This document shows, one piece after another, positions 27,701-36,166 of a stretch of DNA of 64,000 nucleotides. Below the pieces are notes generated by a model that saw only the letters and a program-made list of their open reading frames with translations, was not told where the DNA came from and searched no databases. This DNA comes from Streptomyces sp. NBC_01429 (GTDB lineage: Bacteria; Actinomycetota; Actinomycetes; Streptomycetales; Streptomycetaceae): positions 4,372,501 through 4,436,500 of the forward strand of contig NZ_CP109599.1 in NCBI RefSeq assembly GCF_036231945.1, in the 5' to 3' direction. The first letter of the stretch is position 1. The number at the start of each line of letters is the position of its first letter. Both the position numbers and the translations under genes were made by a program.

Positions 27701-29120
27701 CGGCGGCGACCGCGTCGACCCCGCCGGCCGGCGCGTGCCGGACGGTCCTGGTGCCGCCGTCGGGGTCGGTCAGCTCCTCGCGCGTCGCCCCGGCGAGATC
27801 CGTACGCGCCAGGGCGACCGGCTCGCCCAGGTGGGCGACGGGCAGCCCGGCCCGCTCGGCCTGGGCGAGCAGCGTCCGGTGTTCGGTGGCCAGCTCACCG
27901 AGCCTGCCGCCCAGCCGCCGCGCGCCCCGCTCCAGCCGCTCCGCCGCGTCCTCCTCGGCGCTGTGCGCCCTGATCAGGGCGGCGAACGCCGTACCGGCCG
28001 CGGAGCCCAGCGCCGTGACCGTGCTCCGGCGCTCCGACAGCTCCTCGACGCTCCGGTATCCCTCGCTCGCGCGCAGGGCGTCGAGTTCGGCGGTGGCGGC
28101 CCGCCGCTCCTCCCGCAGGGAGAGCAGCCGCTCGTCCGCCCCGGCCTCCCGGGCGCGCAGCCCGGCGGTCCGCTTCGCGGCGTCCCCGGCCTCGCGGCGG
28201 CGCTGTACGAGGGTGTCCAGCTCCTGGCGCACGCCCTCGGAACCGCGCAGCAGAACGCCCGTCAGATAGCCGCTGTAGGTGGTGAGGAAGGTGCGCAACG
28301 CGGTGTCGGTCCGCTCCAGCCTGCCCAGTTCCTCCCGGACGGCGTCCAGGTCGTGCAGATTGCGCGCCACCTTCTCCACGACCTCGTCGTCCAGCCCCGG
28401 CAGCGTCTCGCTGAGCAGCGGGACGAGCCCGCCGGACTCGATGCGGTCGCCCACGGTGGGGCGCCGCAGCCGGTGCAGCAGCTGGGTGAGGTTGCGGTAG
28501 CGCGCGGTGTCGGTGATGCCGAACAGCTCCCGGGCCACCCGCGAGCGGTGCTCGACGGCGCGGTCCGTGACGTTCTCCGCGCCGACGGCCTCTTTGAGAC
28601 GGTCGAGGGGCAACGGTCTGCCCCCGTCCACCAGATGAAGGTCGGCGCCGACCCGCATCGGGGTGACGAAGAAGGACGGCACGGCCCTCTTGGTGGACTG
28701 CGAGGCGCGGATGGCGGCGCCGAGGGTGAGATAGCTGTCGCCGCCGCCGGCCGTCGCCCTGCGGAACTCGACCCAGAGGTAGCCCATCCGGTTCGTCCGC
28801 TCGAATCCGTCGAGCATCAGCCAGGCGAGCGTCGTCCGGCCCGTGCCGGTGGCGTCCAGGGCGCGGGAGTCGCCGTCCAGCAGGTACGGGAGGAGCATCT
28901 CCAGGGCCTTGGACTTGCCCGCGCCGTTCTTGCCGCGCAGCAGCAGCCGCCCGTCGCCGAAGGCGAACTCCTGCTCGTCGTACTGCCAGACGTTGCGGAT
29001 ACCGGCGCGGTGGAGCCGGAAGCGGGCGGGGGCGGCGGCGACCGCGCCGTCCGCGCCGGTCGAGCGCTGTGCGGGGATGGGGCTCGGCGGCGTGTTCGCG
29101 GGCGGCGGGGCCTGGGTCAT
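24744..29120 (-). CDS. Wadjet-type JetC-like SMC ATPase (TIGR02680)
   Basis: The protein has 1458 residues. Walker A is GKNGAGKSK (63-71), the ABC signature is LSQGE (1347-1351) and Walker B is LILLDDAFAKVDE (from 1381), with long Arg/Glu/Ala-rich coiled coils between and a central hinge-like globular region (about 610-730). This is the layout of SMC-family loop extruders. It overlaps its neighbours by ATGA on both sides, so all four subunits should be made in step. The ATPase is predicted active. Length matches TIGR02680 proteins from memory. Confidence 0.9.
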   Translation of the reverse strand: MTQAPPPANTPPSPIPAQRSTGADGAVAAAPARFRLHRAGIRNVWQYDEQEFAFGDGRLLLRGKNGAGKSKALEMLLPYLLDGDSRALDATGTGRTTLAWLMLDGFERTNRMGYLWVEFRRATAGGGDSYLTLGAAIRASQSTKRAVPSFFVTPMRVGADLHLVDGGRPLPLDRLKEAVGAENVTDRAVEHRSRVARELFGITDTARYRNLTQLLHRLRRPTVGDRIESGGLVPLLSETLPGLDDEVVEKVARNLHDLDAVREELGRLERTDTALRTFLTTYSGYLTGVLLRGSEGVRQELDTLVQRRREAGDAAKRTAGLRAREAGADERLLSLREERRAATAELDALRASEGYRSVEELSERRSTVTALGSAAGTAFAALIRAHSAEEDAAERLERGARRLGGRLGELATEHRTLLAQAERAGLPVAHLGEPVALARTDLAGATREELTDPDGGTRTVRHAPAGGVDAVAAERALRAWRERLEGARTVARNRSRTVQDVAGLAALAREAQARAARADADRERLEEETEQAAGRLAESREAIAEESRLYAREAASWVRRAAGAAGPDCPPLEGVLATVAHETSPYAPFAERVLPAGADTAVEEAARAALDPYGEELTARRDALAVTVSRYEEERDRLSGEKADWERRTDPEPSVPYHRAAGRAPGTGAPLYRLVDFVEGLSPSTQAGLEAALEASGLLDAWVPADGALIDPLTCDILIRHTLLQPGVPAHGGPTLAEALRPAPHPESGVSAERVARVLAAVALVPAEDTARATAATSTAYYDGSWRLGALRGRHMKDAAQYVGAAVRAETRRRGIAELARRLAEVDQLLAADRERLAEAERRRRELAHAWREFPRTRRLAGAWTRAEGDENAVRELTGRTGRAARAAEEARTRAVAARGEAEATASAHGLPTDPDGLARVGTALTALAGGLDQLGRAVGGTAEGLGGSRTEQAGYERARADRSETEGEYRARLDELRPARQALRTLEETIGSAKDEILAREERTGRRIASAVRALPVARAALDEVRAERVRAEESEKRCREVLVGQEAAVIEAGGRLRGALARPEVVRGAGLEGVSGAGLGSIGGTAAGAAEGAGGPVPPDDAPGRALDHAPGADVRSRVRALRELADTVRERLTPPRREVSDSTLLNRHTELRDQLAGGYDAQLDERDGIKICRLVDDHGHHDVALVGTLIADKAAEARGRLTDREREVFRRFLTGELGDHLSTQVIAAAQLVAALNDTLRTVRTSHGLGVELRWKLDEDADADVRAAVGLLSSPSGLRTREQTEQLREVLQRRIEEARRADPSAGYAAHLRTALDYRDWFRFHTFVVEDAAPRRRRRLTGRTGLSQGEQRVLSYLVLFAAAAAHFTTLGESAPHAPRLILLDDAFAKVDEPTHGRLGRILVDLDLDFVLTSERLMGNWPQVPSLHIYECLRDPHVRGVATLHYTWNGHRRHLVSS

Positions 29121-30487
29121 GACGTCAGCTCCTGTTGTACGGCGGCGTCCGGTCCCGGCCCGGTCGCCTTCTTACGGACGGTGACGCGCGGCGCGTAGCG
29201 GGCCGCCGCCGCGAGCAGCACCCAGCCGGTGTCGGGGGCGCCCTCGGCGCCGAGGGGACGGTCACCGTGCGGACGGGCGCCGTGCACCTCCATGACGGAA
29301 CGGCCCTCGGGGAGCGCGCCCTCGTACCCCTCCGGCAGACCGTGGCCCCCGGCCCTGAGCGACTCAGGCGGACCGGCGCGGGCCATCAGCCGCATCCGGA
29401 GCAGGAGGTCGAGGACGGCTTCGCGCAGCGCGGCCGGATCCTCCAGATAGCCGCGCTGCCAGCTGCCGCCCCGGCCGTACTCCGCGACGACCTCGGCCAG
29501 CAGCGCGTCCGCCAGACCGTCCGGGACGGCCACCCCGACGGTGAGCCGGCCGCCGGTCGCCGGATGCCCGGGCTCGTCCGGCCGCAGCCGCTCCACCAGC
29601 CGCTCGACCAGCAGGAGCGCGGCCTGCGCGACCGTACCGGTGCCCGGCAGCCGCAGATCGGTCAGTTCCTCCTCCGGATCCACCAGCGCCACGCCCTCGC
29701 CGCGGATCTCCGCTTCGAGCCCGAGAAGCTCGGAGAACGCCTGCGCCTCGCGCCGCTGCCGGGTCCGCAGCCAGTCCCGCTCGGCGTCGGTCAGCTCGTC
29801 CAGATAGACGGCGGGCGTCTCGACGAGCATCCGGCGTACGTACGTACGCGGGCCGCCGAAGCCGGGATCGGCGGCCCGGCGCACCAGATCGGCGCCGTCC
29901 CGGGCCTGGGTGAGCGGGCCCGCGACGATGGCGCGGGCGATCTCGCGGTCCACGGTGATCAGCGCCTCGCCGCCGTCCTCCAGCGCGGCCGCGCCCACAC
30001 TGCCCTCGGTCTCCGTGAGCACGCCCCAGTCGACCAGCCGGCGCAGCGCGGCGGCCAGCGTCCGCTTCTCCGCCGCCCGGCCGGTGCCTTCCAGCTCCAC
30101 CCCGGCGTCGGCGGCCGCCGCCTTGACATCGGCGACGAGCCGGGACAGCAGCAGTTGTTCGGGCGCGGTCACCAGGACGGAGAGCGCCAGGGCGAGACAG
30201 GCGTAGGTGTGCGGTGTGAAGGGCGTCCCGGTGGACCGCTCCAGGCGGTGCCCGGAGCCGGGGCCGAGCCCGGCCTTGAACAGCCGGGCGTACGAGGTGT
30301 CCACCAGCAGCCGGTATCCGAGCACCTGCTGGAAGCGGCCGACCAGCCAGTCGGCGTGCCTGCGGATCAGCGGGAACAGCTCGGCGTACGGGCCGTCGGC
30401 CGTCACCAGCGGGTGGGCGAGCAGCAGCCGCCCGGCGCTGCGGCGCTCGGCGGCGAGGGCGACGTCGTGTGCGGAGGGGAGCGTCAT
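29117..30487 (-). CDS. Wadjet-type JetB-like subunit (DUF2398/TIGR02678)
   Basis: The product is 456 residues from ATG 30487, overlapping the DUF2397 stop. Family features are LLAHPLVTADGPYAELFPLIRRHADWL, VLGYRLLVDTSYARLFKAGL, and ACLALALSVLVTAPEQLLLSRL with winged-helix-like segments. By analogy with Wadjet and condensin complexes this is the small winged-helix (kite) subunit that bridges the SMC ATPase and the kleisin. No catalytic motif is expected or seen. Confidence 0.85.
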   Translation of the reverse strand: MTLPSAHDVALAAERRSAGRLLLAHPLVTADGPYAELFPLIRRHADWLVGRFQQVLGYRLLVDTSYARLFKAGLGPGSGHRLERSTGTPFTPHTYACLALALSVLVTAPEQLLLSRLVADVKAAAADAGVELEGTGRAAEKRTLAAALRRLVDWGVLTETEGSVGAAALEDGGEALITVDREIARAIVAGPLTQARDGADLVRRAADPGFGGPRTYVRRMLVETPAVYLDELTDAERDWLRTRQRREAQAFSELLGLEAEIRGEGVALVDPEEELTDLRLPGTGTVAQAALLLVERLVERLRPDEPGHPATGGRLTVGVAVPDGLADALLAEVVAEYGRGGSWQRGYLEDPAALREAVLDLLLRMRLMARAGPPESLRAGGHGLPEGYEGALPEGRSVMEVHGARPHGDRPLGAEGAPDTGWVLLAAAARYAPRVTVRKKATGPGPDAAVQQELTS

Positions 30488-32163
30488 GAGGAACCCGCCC
30501 CGGCCCGGGTGTCGACGGTCCCCTCGACGCTCAGCTCCAGCTCGTCCAGGATCAGTTCGCCGTCGACCGAGCGCAGCACCGTACGGGTGTCCGCGACCCG
30601 GCGGACGGTGAGCCGTACGCCGAGGGCCGCGTCCTCGCTGCGGGCCGCCTCCAGGGCGAACCCGTCCGCGTACTGCCCGTGCTGCCCGTACTCCCGGTAT
30701 TCCGGGTGCTCCCCATGTTCCTGGTGCGTGCCTTCCACGCTGTCCGGAGTCCCAGCAGTGTCGGGAGCCCCGCGCGGGCCGTGCAGCCGCGCGTTGCCCA
30801 GCGCCGTCGCCAGCAGTTCCAGCAGCAGCGCCAGGGCGGCCGACGTCAGCTCCACGCTCTCGAACCGGCCCGAGGCGCTGCGCAGTTCGTCCGCCGCCGC
30901 CCGCCGGTCCGCCGCCTCGGCGCGGGCGGCCCGCTGGAGCCGGTCCTTCTGCGCCGAGTGGTCCTCCACCGCCGACGCCCGGCCCCGCTGCGCGCGGCTG
31001 CCGCGCTCCCGGAGCGCCACCGGCACCTCGACCACCGGTCCCGTCCACCAACTCGTGTACGCGGGCAGCGCCTCGTCCGGCGCCGGGGGCACCCCCAGAT
31101 GCCGGGCGCCGTACATCCCGAAGGCGGCCACCGCGATGTCGTGCGCCTCCTCCGGCGCCGCCTCGTCGAACCACCGGGCGAGCCGCAGCAGGTCCTTGCG
31201 CCGTGACATCTCGCCCGACGCCGAGCGCAGCATGCGCTTCGCGTTGGCGAGCAGCGACTGCAACGCGCGCAGGGTGGCGTCCCGCAACTGGTCGACCTGG
31301 CTGCCCATGCCGTCCTGATCGGTGAACCAGCCGCGCAGCCCCTCCCAGTCGGCCAGTTCACGTCCCCGGCTGCGCAGCACCCGCGTCTCGGTTCCCCCTC
31401 CCGGTGCCACCCCGGACAGCCCCCCGGCGTGCGCGTCGAGACGCTTCAGCAGCCCCGGCAGCTCCGGCCACAGCAGCTCCAGGACCGCCGCGATCCGGGG
31501 CGCGCGGAAGGACACGTCCTCCGTGATCGCCTCGACGTAGTCGAGCAGAAGCTCCTTGAAGCCCTGGTACTCCGCGCCGTCCAGGTCGTAGCGGGCGAGC
31601 ACCTGGCCCAGGTACGCGTAGAAGTCCCTGACGGAGTCGGCGAATTCGCTGAACTGGACGAAGACCGTGCTGACCCGCTCCAGCGCGTCCTGCGGCTCCA
31701 CGCCCTCCGGACCCGCCACCCGCTCGGCCAGCTCGCGCAGCCCGCGCTCGACCAGCGCCAGCAGCTCGCTGCTCACCTCGCGCGCCGCGTCGGCCCCCGC
31801 CAGGACCTCGTCCGCGTCGCGCTGGATCCGCTCGCCGAGTTTCGACAACTGGTAGCGGGAGCGGGCCCGCTGGTAGTCGGTGATGCTCGACGCCTTCACC
31901 GTATGGCTGCCGCGCAGCAGGTTTCCCCAGCGCACGAGCTGCTCCAGCCGGGCGGTGAGCGTCTCGGCCCCCAGCTCCCGCGCCGGGCCGGGGGCGCCGT
32001 CCGCCAGCTTCGCCAGCACGTCCGGCACGGCCAGGTCCGCCAGCAGCGTGGAGCAGAACACGCGCATGACCGCGACGTACTCCAGCCGCTCCGGAGCACT
32101 GAGATACGTGTACGCGGTCAGCCGTTCCCACGAGCCGTCGCTGTCCGCCGCTGGTTCCCGCAT
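30484..32163 (-). CDS. Wadjet-type JetA-like kleisin subunit (DUF2397/TIGR02677)
   Basis: This is the first gene of the operon, 559 residues from ATG 32163 (an in-frame GTG at 32187 is possible). Family segments include LTAYTYLSAPERLEYVAVMRVF, RYQLSKLGERIQRDADEVL and VFVQFSEFADSVRDFYAYLGQVLARYDLDGAEYQGFKELLLDYVEAI; the C-terminal half is helical with the FDEAAPEEAHDIAVAAFGMYGARHLG motif. It is likely the kleisin-like subunit of the anti-plasmid complex. A promoter should lie between 32164 and 32278; nothing distinctive is seen there. Confidence 0.85.
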   Translation of the reverse strand: MREPAADSDGSWERLTAYTYLSAPERLEYVAVMRVFCSTLLADLAVPDVLAKLADGAPGPARELGAETLTARLEQLVRWGNLLRGSHTVKASSITDYQRARSRYQLSKLGERIQRDADEVLAGADAAREVSSELLALVERGLRELAERVAGPEGVEPQDALERVSTVFVQFSEFADSVRDFYAYLGQVLARYDLDGAEYQGFKELLLDYVEAITEDVSFRAPRIAAVLELLWPELPGLLKRLDAHAGGLSGVAPGGGTETRVLRSRGRELADWEGLRGWFTDQDGMGSQVDQLRDATLRALQSLLANAKRMLRSASGEMSRRKDLLRLARWFDEAAPEEAHDIAVAAFGMYGARHLGVPPAPDEALPAYTSWWTGPVVEVPVALRERGSRAQRGRASAVEDHSAQKDRLQRAARAEAADRRAAADELRSASGRFESVELTSAALALLLELLATALGNARLHGPRGAPDTAGTPDSVEGTHQEHGEHPEYREYGQHGQYADGFALEAARSEDAALGVRLTVRRVADTRTVLRSVDGELILDELELSVEGTVDTRAGAGSS

Positions 32164-32278
32164 GACGAAGAGGCTACGCAGTGCCACTGACAGTCGCGAA
32201 CGGCTTCCTCACCCCACACCGCGCGCCCGCGAACCGCACACTCCGCGACCGTATGACCATCTCACCGGCCCGGTCGGC

Positions 32279-33829
32279 TCATCCGGGGTTCGCGGATTTC
32301 GGGACGTACGGAGTGCCCGTGCCGTTGCCGGAGACGACGGCGAGGGTCGTGGTGCTGCCGGTGCCGTCTATCTCGATGATGGGGATGGCCTTGGCCATGG
32401 GGCTGCCGTTGTTCTTCACGGATATCCATCCGCTCGCCCCGGCCACGGCGTTGGCGTCATAAAGAAGGGACAGGTTCTGCATGACGTCCTTGCGCTCGAT
32501 CTTCTGGTTCGAGTTCTCCAGAGGGACGGCCTTCCTGATCGCCTTGACGGCGGTGCGGACCGCGTCGTACCCCATGATGGCCTGGCCGTCGTCGAGCTTG
32601 TCGTCGCGGAACGCCGTCCTGAAGGTGCCGCCGGTCAGGAACGGTCCGATCGCGTTGACGTCGAAGAACCGGGGGGCCTTGGTCCACGCGCCGGGGTGGG
32701 CGAGACCGGTGTAGACGAGCTTGATGTTCCCCTTCAGCAGGGACCGCTTGACCTCGTTGAAACCGTCCGCCTGCAACACCTGTGAGGTGTCGTCACCGGA
32801 GAGCACCGTCAGCTCGGACCGGCTGCACTGGCGCTCGGCGAGCGGGGCCAGGAAGTCGGGCAGATCGCGTCCCCGGCCCGCGAAGTAGACGACGTCCGGC
32901 TTTTCCAGGCAGAGGTTCGGCATCTGGTTGCTGAAGTAGGTGGCGAGCCGGGTCTTGGAGGAGTCGTACTGCATGGGCTCCGCCGCCGCCAGCCTTCCCT
33001 CCGGGAACCCGGCGCCGAACTTCTCCGCGAGCGTCCTCGTATAGAGGTCCTCCTTGTTGGAGTCCTTGACGATGAGCACCCTCGTCTTCGCGTACGTCCC
33101 GGTCCCCAGGAACTGCACGGCCGCCGCCGCCTCGTCGGCGTTGGGCGGCGCCACCCGCACCAGACCGTCGGACTTCTCCAGCTCGTCGGCGGTGATCACG
33201 GAGCCGAAGGAGGCGATGTTCCAGCTGTTGAGCCGCGCGACCATCCCCTTCGTGTCGATGCGGCTGGTGCCGAGCCCGGCGACCGCGACGATCCGGTCCC
33301 CGTCCAGGCGCTCCTCGATCTGCCCCAGGGTGTACGCGTTCTGCTCGGGCCGGTTGCCGGTGTCGGCGAGCAGCAGCTTGATCCTGGGCGAACGGCCTTG
33401 GGAACGGCCGTGGTTCGCCTCGTGCTGCGCGGTGTACGCCCCCTCCAGCTCGTGCCGTACGGACTCGGTGTTCTTGCTGTCGCCGGGACCGGGGCTCATG
33501 CCCATCAGATAGACGACGCTGACGTACGGCGTGCCGCCCGTTTTGGCGGCCTCCTTGTCGACCTCACGGTTCTCGTTCTCGACCAGCTGGAACAGAGCGC
33601 GCAGATCCTTGGTGAACGGGTACGCGCCGTCGGTCAGGCCGACGCAGCGCGTGGCGTCGCCGGCCTCGACGCGCTTCACCCCCTCGGCGCAGTCGGTGGA
33701 CTCCGGCCGCAGGAGCCAGACGGCACCGGCGCCGACGAGCAGGACGAGGACAAACCCGATGGCGACATAACGCCATCGCGGAATGGGCGGATTGGCGTCG
33801 GGTAGATCGTCTGCGAGCGACGTGGTCAT
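32279..33829 (-). CDS. Membrane-anchored periplasmic-binding-fold (receptor-like) protein
   Basis: The protein has 516 residues. A single N-terminal membrane helix (about 21-40, YVAIGFVLVLLVGAGAVWLL) anchors a type I periplasmic-binding fold resembling branched-chain amino-acid receptors: VVYLMGMSPGPGD, RIVAVAGLGTSRIDTKGMVARLNSWNIASFGSVITADEL, RVLIVKDSN and PDVVYFAGRGRDLPDFL. There is no lipobox and no ABC transporter partner nearby, so it is more likely a sensor than an uptake protein. The P-loop NTPase gene lies just upstream on the same strand with an 87-base gap. The pair recurs in Streptomyces as I remember, with no known job. Confidence 0.7.
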   Translation of the reverse strand: MTTSLADDLPDANPPIPRWRYVAIGFVLVLLVGAGAVWLLRPESTDCAEGVKRVEAGDATRCVGLTDGAYPFTKDLRALFQLVENENREVDKEAAKTGGTPYVSVVYLMGMSPGPGDSKNTESVRHELEGAYTAQHEANHGRSQGRSPRIKLLLADTGNRPEQNAYTLGQIEERLDGDRIVAVAGLGTSRIDTKGMVARLNSWNIASFGSVITADELEKSDGLVRVAPPNADEAAAAVQFLGTGTYAKTRVLIVKDSNKEDLYTRTLAEKFGAGFPEGRLAAAEPMQYDSSKTRLATYFSNQMPNLCLEKPDVVYFAGRGRDLPDFLAPLAERQCSRSELTVLSGDDTSQVLQADGFNEVKRSLLKGNIKLVYTGLAHPGAWTKAPRFFDVNAIGPFLTGGTFRTAFRDDKLDDGQAIMGYDAVRTAVKAIRKAVPLENSNQKIERKDVMQNLSLLYDANAVAGASGWISVKNNGSPMAKAIPIIEIDGTGSTTTLAVVSGNGTGTPYVPKSANPG

Positions 33830-33916
33830 GGCGCTGCTGCTTCCTCTCGGCGTGCCGCTGCTCTCTGCCTGTTGCTCTCTGTCGGCTGGTCTCTGTCGGC
33901 CGGGGCGGGGGCGCGG

Positions 33917-35989
33917 TCATGGCCGCGGCTCGTACCTCTCGGCCTCCCGGAGGAGACCCGCGGCGCCGCTGTGGGGCAGGGCGGCCAGCCGGTGGAACAT
34001 CGCCGCGATGGTGGAATTGAGTTCGGGGGCGGAATGAGCGACACGATTACGGGGATCGGCGGCCAGCCACAGCGCCGTGACCAGCATGGTGAGCGACCAG
34101 TGCTCGTCGAGGGACGCGGGCGCCAGCTGCCGGGCGAGTTCCCGCACGCGGTCGGAGGGCGAGGGCCCGCGCCGCCCGGGGCCCGCGGGCGCGACCGGGA
34201 CGCGCATGGGGGCGGCGGTGATGGCGTACAGCTCGTAGAGCCACTGATCGGTGGAGGGAAGCTCGCTGAACCGCTCGGCGAGATACGCGACGGTGCGGTC
34301 CAGCTCGTTCAGGGCGAGGGCGTGGTAGCGGGCGTCGAGCAGATGTCTTCGGGGCCACTGCTCGCGCTGGTGCCAGCTCCGCAGCGCCTCATGGGTGGTG
34401 ACCCAGCCGGACGGGTCGTCGGGCACCTCGTGGGAGAGCGCCTGGAGGAGCACGAGCCGCAGCCAGGGCTGGAGGACGACCGCCGGTCTGCCCTCCTCCC
34501 GGCAGTGCTCCAGATAGCCGCTGCCCCGCCCGCCGCGCGAGCCTGCGTCCTCGGGGACCGGAGGGACCAGCCAGAGCCGCGCGTCGATGTCCCGGCGCAG
34601 TGTGTCCTTGGTGAGCTGGTCGAACTCCTCCAGCACCCCCGCGTCCAGCGCCGAGTCGAAGGCCCGCGCCGCCGCGCAGACCTGGAGCGCCGCCCGCTGC
34701 CCCTCGGACAGATCGCGCAGCAGATAGCGCCGGGCCGCCACGTCCAGCGGCATCGGGTCCTCCGGCGGTCCCGGCACCGGCGCGGCGGAGTCGAGGATGT
34801 GGCGCAGCTCCGCCGCCCCGCCGCCGCGCTCGACGACGATGGCGTACGCGGCGTCGAGCAGGGCGCGCGCGCTCCAGGGGTGCCCGTACGAGAGCCGGTG
34901 GATCAGCGGGGTGGTGTGGACGAGCGTGGCCGCCGTCCGCTCGGCCAGGGTGGTCACCTCGGGCTCGGTGAGATCGCGCAACCGCACGGGGTACCAATGC
35001 CACTTGGAGGTCGACACGGGACGCGGGATGCTCCTCCGCCAGTCCTCGTACGAGACCTCCTCCGGCGCGCGCAGGCGCAGCTCGGCCGGCAGGTCCGGGG
35101 CGTAGGGGCCCGGCACGGCGCGCGCGTTGGCGGCGGTCGCGACGACGAGCAGCGGGTCGTGGCCCCGGCCCAGCGCGGAGTTCGCCTCCCTGACGCGTAC
35201 CAGCAGGTCCAGGAACTCCCGGCCCCGCGGCGCGTCGATGTTGTCCAGCAGCGCGACACACTCCTTGTCGCGCGGATGCCGGACGAAGTGGTCGCGCAGA
35301 TCCTCCACGAAGGCCCCGCACAGCACCCGGTCGACCTGCTCCGCGTCCTCCGGCGCCTCGCTGCCGGCCAGTTCGTTCAGCCGCATCAGCGAGTCGACCG
35401 GCCGGTGCGGACCGTCGGCGTACCAGCTCAGCCCGGTGCGCCACATCACGGTGACGGGCAGCCTCGGCAGGCCGAACTGGACGAGTTTCAGCACGAGATT
35501 GAGGCCCGGCAGCGGTACGAGGTTGAGGTCCTGGAGCACGCCGAACGCCTCGACGGCCCCGTGGCCCCTCTCGTACGCCTCGGTGCTCTCCTTGGCCTGC
35601 CGCAGCGCCCGCTTCAGCTCCGTCCGTACGGTCCGGGCGTCCGCGCCGTTGAGGTTGATCGCGGTGTGGGCCACGAGCAGCCCGAGTGCCAGCCGGGGAA
35701 AGAGCACGGCGGGCTGGCGCGGAAAGCGGTACGAGAGCCCGAGCGCGAGCCGCGCCGCCACTTCGTGCGGTCGTTTGGCCGGTGCCGAGGCGAAGTCGTA
35801 CAGGGCGTTGGGTCTGTTGGACGCCAGATAGCCGAGCCAGCGGAGTGTGGTGGTCTTGCCGCTGCCCCGTCTGCCGAGCAGGGTGATGACCGGAAGTTCC
35901 CGGCCCCCGCCCGTGCGCGTACGGCACTCGTTGAACAGACGGACCACGGACTTGACACCCTGTGGCCGTTCCGTCGGCATGGTTACCAT
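33917..35989 (-). CDS. Large P-loop NTPase, STAND-like
   Basis: The product is 690 residues from ATG 35989 (upstream GGGAGGG). Walker A is LLGRRGSGKTTTLRWLG near residue 38-54 and Walker B is ECVALLDNID at about 247-256, followed by a sensor-like LLVVATAANARAVPG. The C-terminal half is helical with no recognised repeat. The arrangement fits a STAND or AAA-type switch ATPase. Its partner downstream is the membrane-anchored binding-fold protein, suggesting a sensor/ATPase pair; this is inference only. It is divergent from nothing; htpG lies behind it on the same strand. Confidence 0.65.
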   Translation of the reverse strand: MVTMPTERPQGVKSVVRLFNECRTRTGGGRELPVITLLGRRGSGKTTTLRWLGYLASNRPNALYDFASAPAKRPHEVAARLALGLSYRFPRQPAVLFPRLALGLLVAHTAINLNGADARTVRTELKRALRQAKESTEAYERGHGAVEAFGVLQDLNLVPLPGLNLVLKLVQFGLPRLPVTVMWRTGLSWYADGPHRPVDSLMRLNELAGSEAPEDAEQVDRVLCGAFVEDLRDHFVRHPRDKECVALLDNIDAPRGREFLDLLVRVREANSALGRGHDPLLVVATAANARAVPGPYAPDLPAELRLRAPEEVSYEDWRRSIPRPVSTSKWHWYPVRLRDLTEPEVTTLAERTAATLVHTTPLIHRLSYGHPWSARALLDAAYAIVVERGGGAAELRHILDSAAPVPGPPEDPMPLDVAARRYLLRDLSEGQRAALQVCAAARAFDSALDAGVLEEFDQLTKDTLRRDIDARLWLVPPVPEDAGSRGGRGSGYLEHCREEGRPAVVLQPWLRLVLLQALSHEVPDDPSGWVTTHEALRSWHQREQWPRRHLLDARYHALALNELDRTVAYLAERFSELPSTDQWLYELYAITAAPMRVPVAPAGPGRRGPSPSDRVRELARQLAPASLDEHWSLTMLVTALWLAADPRNRVAHSAPELNSTIAAMFHRLAALPHSGAAGLLREAERYEPRP

Positions 35990-36166
35990 GCCGCCCTCCC
36001 CCCGTTTTTTCTTTTGTGCGCGCGCTTCCACCATGGTTGAGCAGAGTCGCGTGTGGCTAGGGGGAGGGTGACCTGATTGTAGTAACTTCCTTACGCTCGG
36101 TGGTGAGGGAGAGGTGGAAGTGACGCGTGGGTGTACCTGGAATGTGCGCTGTGAGAGCGTGCGCTG

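Noticed and set aside
24759..29198. Very long open frame antisense to the SMC-like gene
   Set aside because: The complementary strand of GC-rich DNA with strong third-position bias stays open without meaning. The translation is Arg/Gly/Pro/Gln/Ala-rich with no domain, while the minus strand has all SMC motifs.
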